Below, in pieces: positions 55,934 through 64,000 of a DNA stretch of 64,000 bases. The stretch's first letter is position 1; the number at the start of each line of letters is the position of its first letter. The notes below the pieces were generated by a model that made no database searches, was not told the origin of the DNA, and worked only from the letters and a program-made list of their open reading frames with translations. The DNA comes from Tannerella forsythia (GTDB lineage: Bacteria; Bacteroidota; Bacteroidia; Bacteroidales; Tannerellaceae). The stretch is taken from positions 1 through 64,000 of the forward strand of contig NZ_JUET01000082.1 of NCBI RefSeq assembly GCF_001006485.1, written 5' to 3'. The position numbers and the translations under genes are program-made.

Positions 55934-57403
55934 TTATGGTATCACTATTTTTCGTACCGTACCGTTGCTCAACGACACGATATACATTCCCTGCGGCAAC
56001 GTGAAGCAAGTCTCGCCTTCGTTCAGGTTTTGTTTTCGAAGCAATGCGCCGATTATTGTGTAGATATGCACTGTCACAGGACGAGTTACCGTCAAGCAAA
56101 GCTGCTCTCTTTGTGTGCGAAACGACACCTCCGACTCGACCACAATATTAGCTACCGGCTCCGTCAACGACACCTCATACGTCATCGTCAATTGGGGATA
56201 TGCAAGATTTGTCACGGTACAAGTCAACGTTTTGCCCACATACGATTCGGCAAACGAGAAAAGTCCTTCTCGATGAGCATCAGGAATCACGGGAGTCCCT
56301 TTATCCGTCCAAACAAAAACGGATGCCGTACCGTTCATCTTATACTCGCTCCTCAGATCGATTTTGTCGGATGGAGCTGACAACGTCACTTTGGCTTGCG
56401 GCGCATAAGAACGCAAATACGACAGCTGGGGTAACGTGGAAAAAGTAAAGCGGTTTCTTTCACACATGATTTCCAGCTCATTCGACGGATTAGGCGGTAA
56501 CTTTAACGTATGCATCCCATTATTCATCAATGATACAAATTCAATGTTCAGGCATCCCGACACATCTAACTCCGGGACATTGTTGGAATAAAAAGCTAAC
56601 GTTTTCAATGCCGTACACCCGGACACATCAAGAGACGTCAGGTTGTTTTCGTAGGCGCGAATCAATCTTAACGATTTACAGCCAGATACATTTAGAGTTG
56701 TCAATCTGTTTTGATAACAAGTCAGTCGTTCTAATTTTGTCAAATTCGAGACGTCGAGTGATGTGAGTTGATTCGTACGCAAAGCCACATCTTTCAGTTT
56801 CCGATTATGAGAGAGATCAATGCTCTTCAGTTTGCCGTTGGCCGCATAAAATTCTACAAGTTCCGTATTGTTCGACAGGTCTATTTGTTCGAACCGATTC
56901 CCGCTCGAACAGAGAAACGTAAGCTTCGGGTTATGCGTCACGTCCAGCTTCGTCAACTGATTATAACGACAACAAAAATGTGTTAGATGGATATTGGTAG
57001 AGATATCGATCGACTTGAATTCGTTATCGAAACAATCGAGATAAGTCATCTTCGTATTGCCGGTAACATTCAACGATTGCAACAGATTCTTCTCACAATG
57101 CATGACCAATAGATCGGTAAAGCCACTGACATCCAAATTGCCTCCCAGTTTCTTCCCCTTCCAGTCTATGGTTTCCACATGCCCGTTCGCATTCCATTTC
57201 AGTCCGGAGACGTTCTTCCAATCTACTACATCAAGCGAAGCAACGCCCAATTGTTCATAATTCTTTTTCCCTTTTTCCGCCGAATTTTGGATTAAGAACG
57301 CTTTCAGCTTTGCTACTTCCTGCGTGTTATACGTCTGTGCCGTCAGGCGCAAAGCACCTGACAGACAGACGATACTTGAAAATAAGATCACGATTTGTTT
57401 CAT
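55934..57403 (-). CDS. Leucine-rich-repeat surface protein with T9SS-like sorting domain
   Basis: 489 residues. A signal peptide (about 1-22) is followed by about a dozen LRR units of 21 residues (LTSLDVSNLTKLERLTCYQN; LDVSGCTALKTLAFYSNNVP), of the type found in BspA-like and internalin-like proteins. The C-terminus (about 420-489), VTVHIYTIIGALLRKQNLNE then LPQGMYIVSLSNGTVRKIVI, fits a type IX secretion C-terminal sorting domain, so the protein may be anchored at the cell surface. Six bases separate it from the peptidase gene. Confidence 0.85.
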   Translation of the reverse strand: MKQIVILFSSIVCLSGALRLTAQTYNTQEVAKLKAFLIQNSAEKGKKNYEQLGVASLDVVDWKNVSGLKWNANGHVETIDWKGKKLGGNLDVSGFTDLLVMHCEKNLLQSLNVTGNTKMTYLDCFDNEFKSIDISTNIHLTHFCCRYNQLTKLDVTHNPKLTFLCSSGNRFEQIDLSNNTELVEFYAANGKLKSIDLSHNRKLKDVALRTNQLTSLDVSNLTKLERLTCYQNRLTTLNVSGCKSLRLIRAYENNLTSLDVSGCTALKTLAFYSNNVPELDVSGCLNIEFVSLMNNGMHTLKLPPNPSNELEIMCERNRFTFSTLPQLSYLRSYAPQAKVTLSAPSDKIDLRSEYKMNGTASVFVWTDKGTPVIPDAHREGLFSFAESYVGKTLTCTVTNLAYPQLTMTYEVSLTEPVANIVVESEVSFRTQREQLCLTVTRPVTVHIYTIIGALLRKQNLNEGETCFTLPQGMYIVSLSNGTVRKIVIP

Positions 57404-57409
57404 TATGTA

Positions 57410-59443
57410 CTACCAGATCGTTACCCGTTTTTCTTTGGCGATATACATCGGACTGTTCTCCGTGATACCGAATGCCTGATACCATGCATCGATGTGCGGC
57501 AGTTCGCCGTCTACGCGCCATTTACCCAAGGCATGAGGATCGGTCTTCGTGCGACGAAGAATTTCTTCGTCCCGAATATTCCCGGCCCAAACGCCTGCAT
57601 ACGCAAGGAAGAAACGCTGGTCGGGCGTAAAGCCGAGCTTGTTCTCCAGTGTTTTGCCGGCTATCGCATTTTTAAAGGCCTGGTACGAAATCTGCAAACC
57701 GCCGTAATCGGCCAGTGTTTCGCCCAATGTAAATTTACCATTGGCATGCACGCCGGGGGCTACCTCGATGTTATCGAAGAAGTCGGACATGACTTTGGCA
57801 CGCTCCTGGAACTTCTCGGCATCCGATGCCGTCCACCAGTCTTTGAGGTTGCCGTCCTTATCGAATTGACGTCCCTGATCATCGAAGCCGTGAGTCATCT
57901 CATGGCCGATCACAACCCCTATTGCCCCGTAGTTGAAAGCGTCATCGGCATTCATATCGAAGAACGGATACTGAAGAATCCCCGCAGGAAAGCAAATCTC
58001 GTTCGTGGTGGGATTATAGTAAGCATTCACGGTCTGCGGCGTCATATACCATTCGTCCCGATCGACGGGCTTCGCGGCCTTATCGAGCATCTCGCGCATA
58101 GCAAACTGCACAGCCCGTTCGATATTCGCAAAGTAAGAATCTTTTTTTATCTCAAGCGACGTATAATCTTTCCATTTGTCGGGGTAACCGATCTTCACAT
58201 AGAACGCATTCAGTTTATCGATTGCTTTGGCTTTCGTCGAATCGCCCATCCAGTCGAGATTACGAATCCGTTCGGCGTAAGCATTCTGCAAGTTATGCAC
58301 GAGGTTCACCATGCGCTCTTTGGCTTCGGGTGGGAAATATTTCGCTACATATAACTGTCCTACGGCTTCGCCCAGACAGTCATTGACACTGGCTTGTGCA
58401 CGTTTCCAACGCGGTTGCATCTCGGTCTTGCCCGAAAGTACTTTCCCGTAAAACTCAAAGTTCTGCGCATAAATCTCGTCACTCAAGTAAGACGCAGCAT
58501 GATCGATCGCTTTCCATGAAAGATACGATCGGATCGCATTCAATGGTTCTTCGGCAATCAGTTTATTCACCTCGACCATCGGCTCCTCTTGCGATACGGA
58601 AAGTTCTTTGATCTGAACATTCAGAGTAGCGAGGAATTTTGTCCAGTCAATGTTCGGAACCAGTTTCTGGAGTTCGTCGACCGTCATTTTATGATAGTTC
58701 GCATACGGATCGCGTGTTTTCACCTTGTCGAAATGTGATTTGGCCAGACGTGTTTCAATACGCATCACATCTTCCATTTGTCGTTGTGCCTGTTCGCCCG
58801 GAATCCCGAACAATTCGAACATCTTGACTACGTGGTTTTTGAATTCGTTGCGGATTTTCATTGTGCTTTCATCCTCTTCAAGGTAATAATCGCGTTGCCC
58901 GAGCGAGAGTCCGCCCTGATAAGTCGAAAAGATGTTCTTTTTACTATCCATCACATCCGCATCGACATACACGCTGAAAAACGGCGACATGCCCGACAGT
59001 TTCATCTCAGCCAGGAAGGTCGACAGTTCGGCTTTATCGTTGAGGGTTGCAATCTTATCAAGCCACGGTTTCAACGGCGATGTTCCGTCGGCATTGAGCT
59101 TGGTACTGTCCATGGCAATATTGTACAAGTCGCCGATCTTTTGTGCCACCGTACCGTGCTCATGTTCTTTTCCTGCAATTTCTTCGATCAGACTTTTCAG
59201 TTGCTCGCGGTTGTCTTCACTCAGTTTGTCAAACGAACCGAAACGCGAGTATTCGCCCGTGAGGGGATGATTTTTGATCCACCCGCCACAAGCATATTGA
59301 TAAAAATCAGTCCCCGGATTGGCGGTTGTGTCCAGGTTTTCGATACGGATACCGGCATCGTCTGTCAAGGTAGCCATCTTCGGATTTGAATTACAAGCCA
59401 TCATCAATGAAATTAATGCTACTGATAAATACTTCTTTTTCAT
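57410..59443 (-). CDS. pepO: M13 family zinc metallopeptidase, lipoprotein
   Basis: 677-residue neprilysin-type endopeptidase. A lipoprotein signal (MKKKYLSVALISLMMAC) places it in the envelope. The zinc site is VIGHEMTHGFDDQG (HExxH, about 518) with the downstream ETLADYGG glutamate (about 575) and the substrate-binding NAYYNP (about 478). Cleaves peptides under about 40 residues in known homologues. First gene of an operon with the LRR protein and the SGNH hydrolase. A four-codon ORF overlaps its start codon (see findings). Confidence 0.94.
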   Translation of the reverse strand: MKKKYLSVALISLMMACNSNPKMATLTDDAGIRIENLDTTANPGTDFYQYACGGWIKNHPLTGEYSRFGSFDKLSEDNREQLKSLIEEIAGKEHEHGTVAQKIGDLYNIAMDSTKLNADGTSPLKPWLDKIATLNDKAELSTFLAEMKLSGMSPFFSVYVDADVMDSKKNIFSTYQGGLSLGQRDYYLEEDESTMKIRNEFKNHVVKMFELFGIPGEQAQRQMEDVMRIETRLAKSHFDKVKTRDPYANYHKMTVDELQKLVPNIDWTKFLATLNVQIKELSVSQEEPMVEVNKLIAEEPLNAIRSYLSWKAIDHAASYLSDEIYAQNFEFYGKVLSGKTEMQPRWKRAQASVNDCLGEAVGQLYVAKYFPPEAKERMVNLVHNLQNAYAERIRNLDWMGDSTKAKAIDKLNAFYVKIGYPDKWKDYTSLEIKKDSYFANIERAVQFAMREMLDKAAKPVDRDEWYMTPQTVNAYYNPTTNEICFPAGILQYPFFDMNADDAFNYGAIGVVIGHEMTHGFDDQGRQFDKDGNLKDWWTASDAEKFQERAKVMSDFFDNIEVAPGVHANGKFTLGETLADYGGLQISYQAFKNAIAGKTLENKLGFTPDQRFFLAYAGVWAGNIRDEEILRRTKTDPHALGKWRVDGELPHIDAWYQAFGITENSPMYIAKEKRVTIW

Positions 59444-59473
59444 GTTAAATTCATGTTAAATGTTTTCTTCGGG

Positions 59474-59481
59474 CAAAGGTA
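59474..59481 (-). promoter_or_regulatory. -7 box for the pepO operon
   Basis: Reverse-strand TACCTTTG, 30 bases before the pepO ATG. Confidence 0.65.
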
Positions 59482-59494
59482 TACAATTCTATAA

Positions 59495-59668
59495 TCAACG
59501 GAACGTATATCGTTCTTTTTTTTGAGTGGCCTTTCCATATTCGATGACTCGGACAGGACAATGATGGATACATACCAGACATTGTGTGCAATTTCTGCCC
59601 CAGTGCGGCTTTTTATCGACCAGTGCAATATTCGCGGTAAGACACTGTGAAACACAAAGGGAGAAGCC
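59495..59668 (-). pseudogene. Remnant of an EFR1-type 4Fe-4S ferredoxin
   Basis: A 57-codon open stretch reads LCVSQCLTANIALVDKKPHW, then CTQCLVCIHHCP, then VIEYGKATQKKERYTFR and a stop. The Cx2Cx2Cx3CP cluster, the preceding KPHWG and the following IEYGK are typical of the C-terminal ferredoxin part of EFR1-family flavodoxin-ferredoxin proteins. The first cluster is damaged (CVSQCL in place of C...CP), an in-frame stop lies directly upstream and there is no start codon, so only the last part of a gene remains. Confidence 0.75.
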
Positions 59669-59700
59669 TTATCATCCACGTCGAATCTGGAAAAAATCAC

Positions 59701-60336
59701 CTACTCAAAGCGTCCCTTTGCCCACGTAAATACTTTCGGTTCCGTTTTGAAAAATTGCTTCGCTTTATCACGCATAGCAGTGTCAAGATAGTACAAGGTC
59801 GTATACTCGGCAGTCAACGTCTGCGCATCTTCGTTTAACCGGTAAACAAATAAATCCATATCAAGTGCCGCCATCACATCAAGAAAAGCAACATCGGTCG
59901 TATCAACATCCGGCAGAAGAAAGTCATCGACCGAGACAGGGCTATACAAGCCATCGTCAGGAAGCGGCTTCCAGTCTGTCGTAAAGAAATGAATACGACT
60001 ATCGGATACGGGAGCCGAGACGGTGGTAACCATACAAATAATCCAGGTATGGTTGACTAATGGAAGGCGTCTCAGTTCAACAGTGCTTCGCCCGCTCGTC
60101 TGTATTTTCAGATAGTCGGGGGTAAGTTTCATCAATTGCGATGCGCCCTGCATCATGTTCTGCAGCTTGGCTTCTTTTCCTGCCCGGTACAGATTCACCA
60201 GATCCTTCCGCCACGCATCTTCCAACCCGATCGTATATTCATCCGGCATCTTCACAAACAGCTCGGCCATATCCTGCGCTCCGACACCTACTATTGTGCA
60301 TGCTGCCAACAGCATACTTATTATCAATTGTTTCAT
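59701..60336 (-). CDS. Exported DUF3256 family protein
   Basis: 211 residues with a signal peptide (MKQLIISMLLAACTIVGVGA). The rest (MAELFVKMPDEYTIGLEDAW; TPDYLKIQTSGRSTVELRRL) matches the DUF3256 family of Bacteroidales periplasmic proteins, function unknown. The start at 60336 gives the signal peptide; longer in-frame readings cross the divergent promoter region. Confidence 0.82.
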   Translation of the reverse strand: MKQLIISMLLAACTIVGVGAQDMAELFVKMPDEYTIGLEDAWRKDLVNLYRAGKEAKLQNMMQGASQLMKLTPDYLKIQTSGRSTVELRRLPLVNHTWIICMVTTVSAPVSDSRIHFFTTDWKPLPDDGLYSPVSVDDFLLPDVDTTDVAFLDVMAALDMDLFVYRLNEDAQTLTAEYTTLYYLDTAMRDKAKQFFKTEPKVFTWAKGRFE

Positions 60337-60363
60337 CTTCCTTCTTTTTAACGAATGGAGGTT

Positions 60364-60371
60364 CAAAGGTA
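60364..60371 (-). promoter_or_regulatory. -7 box for the DUF3256 gene
   Basis: Reverse-strand TACCTTTG, 28 bases before the start codon. Confidence 0.65.
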
Positions 60372-60422
60372 GGCATTTTTGCAAAAGAAGACAATTTTTT
60401 TTGTCATTGCTTTTGTTTGCAC

Positions 60423-60430
60423 TACCTTTG
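60423..60430 (+). promoter_or_regulatory. -7 box for the cobalamin riboswitch/btu operon
   Basis: TACCTTTG directly before the riboswitch. Confidence 0.65.
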
Positions 60431-60432
60431 CT

Positions 60433-60607
60433 TCTGCAAAGGTTTTTCGGTTCGTCATGCACGAAGTGAAATGAAAAGGGAATCCCGTGAGAATCGGGAA
60501 CTATCCCCGTAGCTGTAAGTTCTATTTATGGAGCACAACCTCCGCCACTGGTGCAAAATCCGGGAAGGCGTGCTTTACGGAACAAGTCAGAAGACCTGCC
60601 TTTTGCA
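60433..60607 (+). promoter_or_regulatory. Cobalamin (B12) riboswitch
   Basis: Order of conserved elements: GGGAATCCCGTGAGAATCGG (P3), then CCCCGTAGCTGTAAG, then GCCACTG, CGGGAAGGCG and the B12 box AGTCAGAAGACCTGCC at 60585-60600. The flanks GCAAAGGT and ACCTGCCTTTTGC can pair as P1. Adenosylcobalamin binding would shut off the downstream importer genes, which is the usual behaviour of this class. Confidence 0.95.
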
Positions 60608-60658
60608 TACAGAACGGACCACTTTCGGGTGAAAGAGCAACAATGGATAATAATAGAA

Positions 60659-61804
60659 ATGAAAAAAAAATGGATTGTCTGTATCATGCTGATGTTATGG
60701 GCATCATGTCAGCAGACAGGCAAACGACAGACAGAGAAGAATACGGGAGATGCTACTGATAAAGAGCGAACGGAACAGATGCGCACTCGTTATGCACAAG
60801 GCTTCCGTATCACCTCTTCCGGTAAAATATGGCTTGTGGATATTCAAGACCCGCAAAAGGAAGAAGGCGCCTCATACCACTATGCTCTCGTCCCGAAAGC
60901 GGAAAAGGGACTACCGATTCCGGACAATTACGAGCCCATACCCATTCCTATAAGCAAAGTTGTTTGTATGACTTCGTTGCAACTATCGAATTTCATCAAG
61001 CTCGGCAGGCAGTACCTTGTGACGGGTATCACAAGCACACGCCATCTCTTCGACTCGAAGATGAACGAGCAGCTGAAAACAGGTCAAACACGCAAAATAG
61101 GAATCGAAGGGAATTTCGACACGGAGATCATCATCGGGATGGATCCGGAAATTATTCTGATCTCACCGTTTAAACGCGGAGGATATGAAGCCTTGAAAGA
61201 AACTGGCGTACCCCTGATTCCTCATCTGGGCTACAAAGAGCTGACCCCGCTCGGACAGGCCGAATGGATCAGATTGATCGGATTGCTTACCGGTTGTGAA
61301 GAAGAAGCGAACCAATGTTTCGACGAAATTGAACGAAAATACAATGAACTGAAGGCGCTGACAGCCCATGTTGAAAAGCGTCCCATGGTGTTCAGTGGCG
61401 AGATGCGGGGAGGTAATTGGTATGCTGTAGGCGGAAAAAGTTTTCTGGCACAGCAATTTCGCGATGCCGGGGCTGATTACTTTCTGAAAGACGACACGCA
61501 TTCCGGAGGACTTACACTCGATTTCGAGGCCGTCTACAGTCAGGCTGAAGGTGCTCAATATTGGCGCATCGTGAACAGTTTTGACGGAGCATTTTCCTAC
61601 GACGCTTTGCGTAAAGAAGACAACCGATACGCCGATTTCAACGCCTTCCGTAACAAAGGGGTTATTTACTGCAACTTACGCAAACAACCGTTTTACGAAA
61701 GCGCCCCTTCGCAACCGGAAGTCATACTGGCCGACCTGATCAGGGTCTTCCATCCCGATCTGCTGCCCGATTACGAACCGGTATATTACCAATTACTGAA
61801 ATGA
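60659..61804 (+). CDS. btuF: Cobalamin ABC importer substrate-binding lipoprotein, BtuF-like
   Basis: 381 residues with a lipoprotein signal ending LWASC (cysteine about 17). The rest is a helical-backbone periplasmic binding protein of the type III class (VVCMTSLQLSNFIKLGRQYL, GIEGNFDTEIIIGMDPEIIL, GGKSFLAQQFRDAGADYFL). Assignment to cobalamin follows from the riboswitch and the adjacent permease and ATPase genes. Start at 60659, after the riboswitch; its stop codon overlaps the permease start by four bases. Confidence 0.88.
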   Translation: MKKKWIVCIMLMLWASCQQTGKRQTEKNTGDATDKERTEQMRTRYAQGFRITSSGKIWLVDIQDPQKEEGASYHYALVPKAEKGLPIPDNYEPIPIPISKVVCMTSLQLSNFIKLGRQYLVTGITSTRHLFDSKMNEQLKTGQTRKIGIEGNFDTEIIIGMDPEIILISPFKRGGYEALKETGVPLIPHLGYKELTPLGQAEWIRLIGLLTGCEEEANQCFDEIERKYNELKALTAHVEKRPMVFSGEMRGGNWYAVGGKSFLAQQFRDAGADYFLKDDTHSGGLTLDFEAVYSQAEGAQYWRIVNSFDGAFSYDALRKEDNRYADFNAFRNKGVIYCNLRKQPFYESAPSQPEVILADLIRVFHPDLLPDYEPVYYQLLK

Positions 61805-62838
61805 AGCGATACACGGTTCTCGTACTTATCTTCATCTCGGTATCGATCGTATTCTTTTTCTTCCTCAACCTCGTACTGGGTTCCGTACACATCCCCTTAC
61901 GTTCGGTTTGGAACATTGTTTGCGGATCGGCGGAAGAACCCGTCGTATGGCAAAATATTGTCTGGAAGTCACGGGTACCTCAGTCAATTACGGCATTAGT
62001 AGCGGGAGCAGGACTATCCGTAAGCGGCCTGCAGATGCAAACCGTCTTTCGCAACCCGTTGGCAGGTCCTTCGGTGCTGGGTATCAGTTCAGGGGCAAGC
62101 CTCGGGGTAGCTTCGGTGATCCTGCTTTCGGGCAGTATCGGCGGCGTAGCATTGAGCAAATTAGGATACATCGGAGAGATTGCCTTGACCATCGCGGCTA
62201 CGGCAGGCGCACTCTCGGTAATGACGCTGATCGTATTTGTCTCGCAAAAAGTCAAAGGAAGTGTGACTTTGCTGATTATCGGAGTGATGATCGGTTACGT
62301 TGCGAATGCGATTATCGGCGTATTCAAATACTTCAGTGTAGAAGAAGACATCCGCGCATACGTTATCTGGGGGCTGGGCAGTTTCGCACGTGTGTCGGGC
62401 AACCAGATGACGCTCTTCATCTACATTATGATCATATTGCTGCCACTGTCATTTCTGCTGATCAAAACCCTCAACCTGTTGCTTCTCGGCGATGGCTATG
62501 CCAAGAATCTGGGTTTGAATATCAAGCGGGCACGGTTGTATGTCATCTCCTGTTCGGGAATCCTTACAGCCATTGTAACAGCTTATTGCGGCCCTGTGAT
62601 TTTTCTCGGGCTCGCTGTCCCCCATCTGTGCCGAGGTTTACTGCGTACCTCCGATCATCGCGTATTGATGCCCGCAGCCATACTTACCGGTTCATCACTG
62701 GCTCTGCTGTGCAACCTGATCGCACGCATGCCCGGCTTTGAAGGTGCATTGCCGGTCAACTCCATCACGGCGCTTATCGGTGCCCCGATCGTCGTGTATG
62801 TTCTTTTCAGCAAACGTAAAAACGAAATGAGCGAATGA
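61801..62838 (+). CDS. btuC: Cobalamin ABC importer permease, FecCD family
   Basis: 345-residue inner-membrane permease with about ten helices. SVSGLQMQTVFRNPLAGPSV (about 72-91) and GPVIFLGLAVPHLCRGLL (about 260) are hallmark FecCD segments. Overlaps both neighbours by four bases. Under riboswitch control. Confidence 0.93.
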   Translation: MKRYTVLVLIFISVSIVFFFFLNLVLGSVHIPLRSVWNIVCGSAEEPVVWQNIVWKSRVPQSITALVAGAGLSVSGLQMQTVFRNPLAGPSVLGISSGASLGVASVILLSGSIGGVALSKLGYIGEIALTIAATAGALSVMTLIVFVSQKVKGSVTLLIIGVMIGYVANAIIGVFKYFSVEEDIRAYVIWGLGSFARVSGNQMTLFIYIMIILLPLSFLLIKTLNLLLLGDGYAKNLGLNIKRARLYVISCSGILTAIVTAYCGPVIFLGLAVPHLCRGLLRTSDHRVLMPAAILTGSSLALLCNLIARMPGFEGALPVNSITALIGAPIVVYVLFSKRKNEMSE

Positions 62839-63848
62839 AACAGACGACCATCAACATTCGGGATTTGAGTATCGGATACCCCGATAAACACGGCACGAAA
62901 CTCGTGGCCTCCCATATTCAGGCCCAAATCAACAGTGGCGAACTGACCTGTCTTTTGGGCACGAACGGCGTCGGAAAATCGACCCTGCTCCGGACCCTCT
63001 CCGCTTTTCAGGCACCGATTGATGGGGAAATTGAAATCCTCGGCCGTCCGCTTTCGCAATATGACGACAAAAGGTTAGCGACGTTGATTGGTGTCGTACT
63101 GACAGAGAAGTGCGACATCCGCAACATGACCTCCGAGGAGTTGATCGGCCTCGGACGAAGTCCGTACACCGGTTTTTGGGGTACGCTGAAGAAGAAAGAC
63201 AAGGAGGCGGTACAGGAAGCTATCGAGTTGGTGAATATCAGAGCACTTGCCCAACGCATGGTGCATACGCTGAGCGACGGAGAACGCCAAAAGGTGATGA
63301 TCGCAAAAGCGCTGGCACAGGAAACACCCGTAATCTTCCTCGACGAACCGACGGCCTTCCTCGATTTTCCAAGTAAGGTTGAGATCATGCAGTTGCTGCA
63401 TAATTTGACGCAAACGATTGACAAGACCGTTTTCATGTCGACCCATGACTTGGAGCTGGCTTTGCAGATTGCTGATAAAATATGGCTAATGGATAAAGTC
63501 AACGGTATCGTTACCGGTACACCCGAAGATCTTTCGCTCGAAGGCAAATTAAGCAGTTTCTTTTCGCGCAAAGGCATTACGTACGATACGGAGACAGGCT
63601 TCTTCCGTATCGACAATGTATTCCGTGCACAAATTCGCATCGAAGGACATGGAAATCGATACGCTATGGTACGCAAAGCTTTGCAGCGTAACGGTATTCT
63701 TGCACACCGTCATATAGATAGCGACACCTATATCAGGACGGACGGCGAATCATCCCGCAGATTCGTCATCCATCATCCCAACGGAAAAACGACGGAAGTA
63801 CAAACGATTGAAGCGCTATTGGACGTGATCCGCTTGATTTTTCGATAA
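62835..63848 (+). CDS. btuD: Cobalamin ABC importer ATPase, BtuD-like, with C-terminal extension
   Basis: 337 residues. Walker A GTNGVGKST (about 43), signature LSDGERQKVMIAKAL (about 143, D in place of the second G), Walker B VIFLDEPTAFLD (about 165) and switch histidine in STHDLEL. After the ATPase core of about 250 residues there is an extra 85-residue C-terminal domain (YDTETGFFRIDNVFRAQIRI onward) absent from E. coli BtuD. It may regulate activity or bind a ligand; function not known. Confidence 0.92.
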   Translation: MKQTTINIRDLSIGYPDKHGTKLVASHIQAQINSGELTCLLGTNGVGKSTLLRTLSAFQAPIDGEIEILGRPLSQYDDKRLATLIGVVLTEKCDIRNMTSEELIGLGRSPYTGFWGTLKKKDKEAVQEAIELVNIRALAQRMVHTLSDGERQKVMIAKALAQETPVIFLDEPTAFLDFPSKVEIMQLLHNLTQTIDKTVFMSTHDLELALQIADKIWLMDKVNGIVTGTPEDLSLEGKLSSFFSRKGITYDTETGFFRIDNVFRAQIRIEGHGNRYAMVRKALQRNGILAHRHIDSDTYIRTDGESSRRFVIHHPNGKTTEVQTIEALLDVIRLIFR

Positions 63849-63928
63849 GCAGACAACGTAAAAAAACAGAGAATCTTAATCGGAACAGATTTTCTTGCTT
63901 TTCTTCCTCAAATACAACAGTAATCAAG

Positions 63929-64000
63929 TCATTTGTATTGTTTCTTCAACTTGTTAACGGCATTCTCTAGTGACTCGGTCGGTTCGATAATATTATATCC
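63929..64000 (-). CDS. C-terminal end of a gene running off the right edge
   Basis: The last 23 codons of a reverse-strand frame ending VNKLKKQYK plus TGA. Too short to identify. The 80 bases between it and btuD hold no visible terminator. Confidence 0.45.
   Translation of the reverse strand, partial: GYNIIEPTESLENAVNKLKKQYK

Noticed and set aside
59440-59700. 86-codon open frame upstream of pepO
   Set aside because: The recognisable ferredoxin sequence is in a different frame of the same strand, so this frame is a shadow.
63929-64000. Partial ribosomal protein S21 at the right edge
   Set aside because: The lysine-rich ending (VNKLKKQYK) is only superficially similar; S21 signature residues are missing.

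Overview
The window is chromosomal DNA from a member of the Bacteroidota, most likely the order Bacteroidales and perhaps close to the Porphyromonadaceae/Tannerellaceae. The grounds are: promoters of the Bacteroidota form TAnnTTTG in front of many genes; few clear Shine-Dalgarno sites; a TonB-dependent receptor with a carboxypeptidase-like N-terminal domain; a Wzi-family outer-membrane protein; Bacteroidota-style MacB/FtsX permeases; and a leucine-rich-repeat protein that ends in what looks like a type IX secretion sorting domain. The genus call is an inference; nothing here was searched against a database.

Layout. 0.1-2.7 kb: TonB-dependent receptor. 2.7-4.6 kb: operon of nitroreductase, DUF2520 protein and KdsC-like phosphatase. 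4.9-7.5 kb: sugar-kinase-like phosphotransferase, ribosomal protein L31 type B, class II aldolase. 7.7-10 kb: radA followed by a mntA-hepT toxin-antitoxin pair that sits between two copies of the radA 3' end. 10-13.8 kb: a lipoprotein of unknown function, an FAD oxidoreductase, and a helical-protein gene broken by an amber codon and preceded by a 21-bp tandem array. 13.8-17.5 kb: tightly overlapping fabD operon. 17.6-22.8 kb: tatA, tatC, class A penicillin-binding protein, dnaB. 22.8-25.2 kb: DUF1080 protein and EttA. 25.4-37 kb: purH, the mreBCD-mrdA-rodA elongasome operon, lysS, gpsA, pgi. 37-44 kb: Wzi protein, rpsF-rpsR-rplI, amidase, MCE protein, dnaA. 44-51 kb: FtsX permease with sigma-54-like control signals, rplS, GH3/serine-hydrolase fusion, a 59-residue membrane protein, PlsC. 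51-60 kb: FAD desaturase plus ketosynthase pair, then an exported M13 peptidase, LRR and SGNH hydrolase operon, a ferredoxin remnant and DUF3256. 60.4-63.8 kb: cobalamin riboswitch and BtuFCD-type importer. A partial reverse-strand gene runs off the right edge.

Most of the window is core genome: cell-wall elongation and division, replication initiation and helicase, ribosome parts, lipid synthesis and central carbon metabolism. The accessory or decaying material is concentrated at 8.9-10 kb (toxin-antitoxin insertion at radA), 12.9-13.8 kb (amber-interrupted gene plus array) and 59.5 kb (ferredoxin remnant). The observations I rate highest are the radA 3' duplication around mntA-hepT, the pair of TGTC-N9-GACA dyads exactly 21 bp apart upstream of the FtsX permease, and the amber gene with its phased 21-bp repeats.
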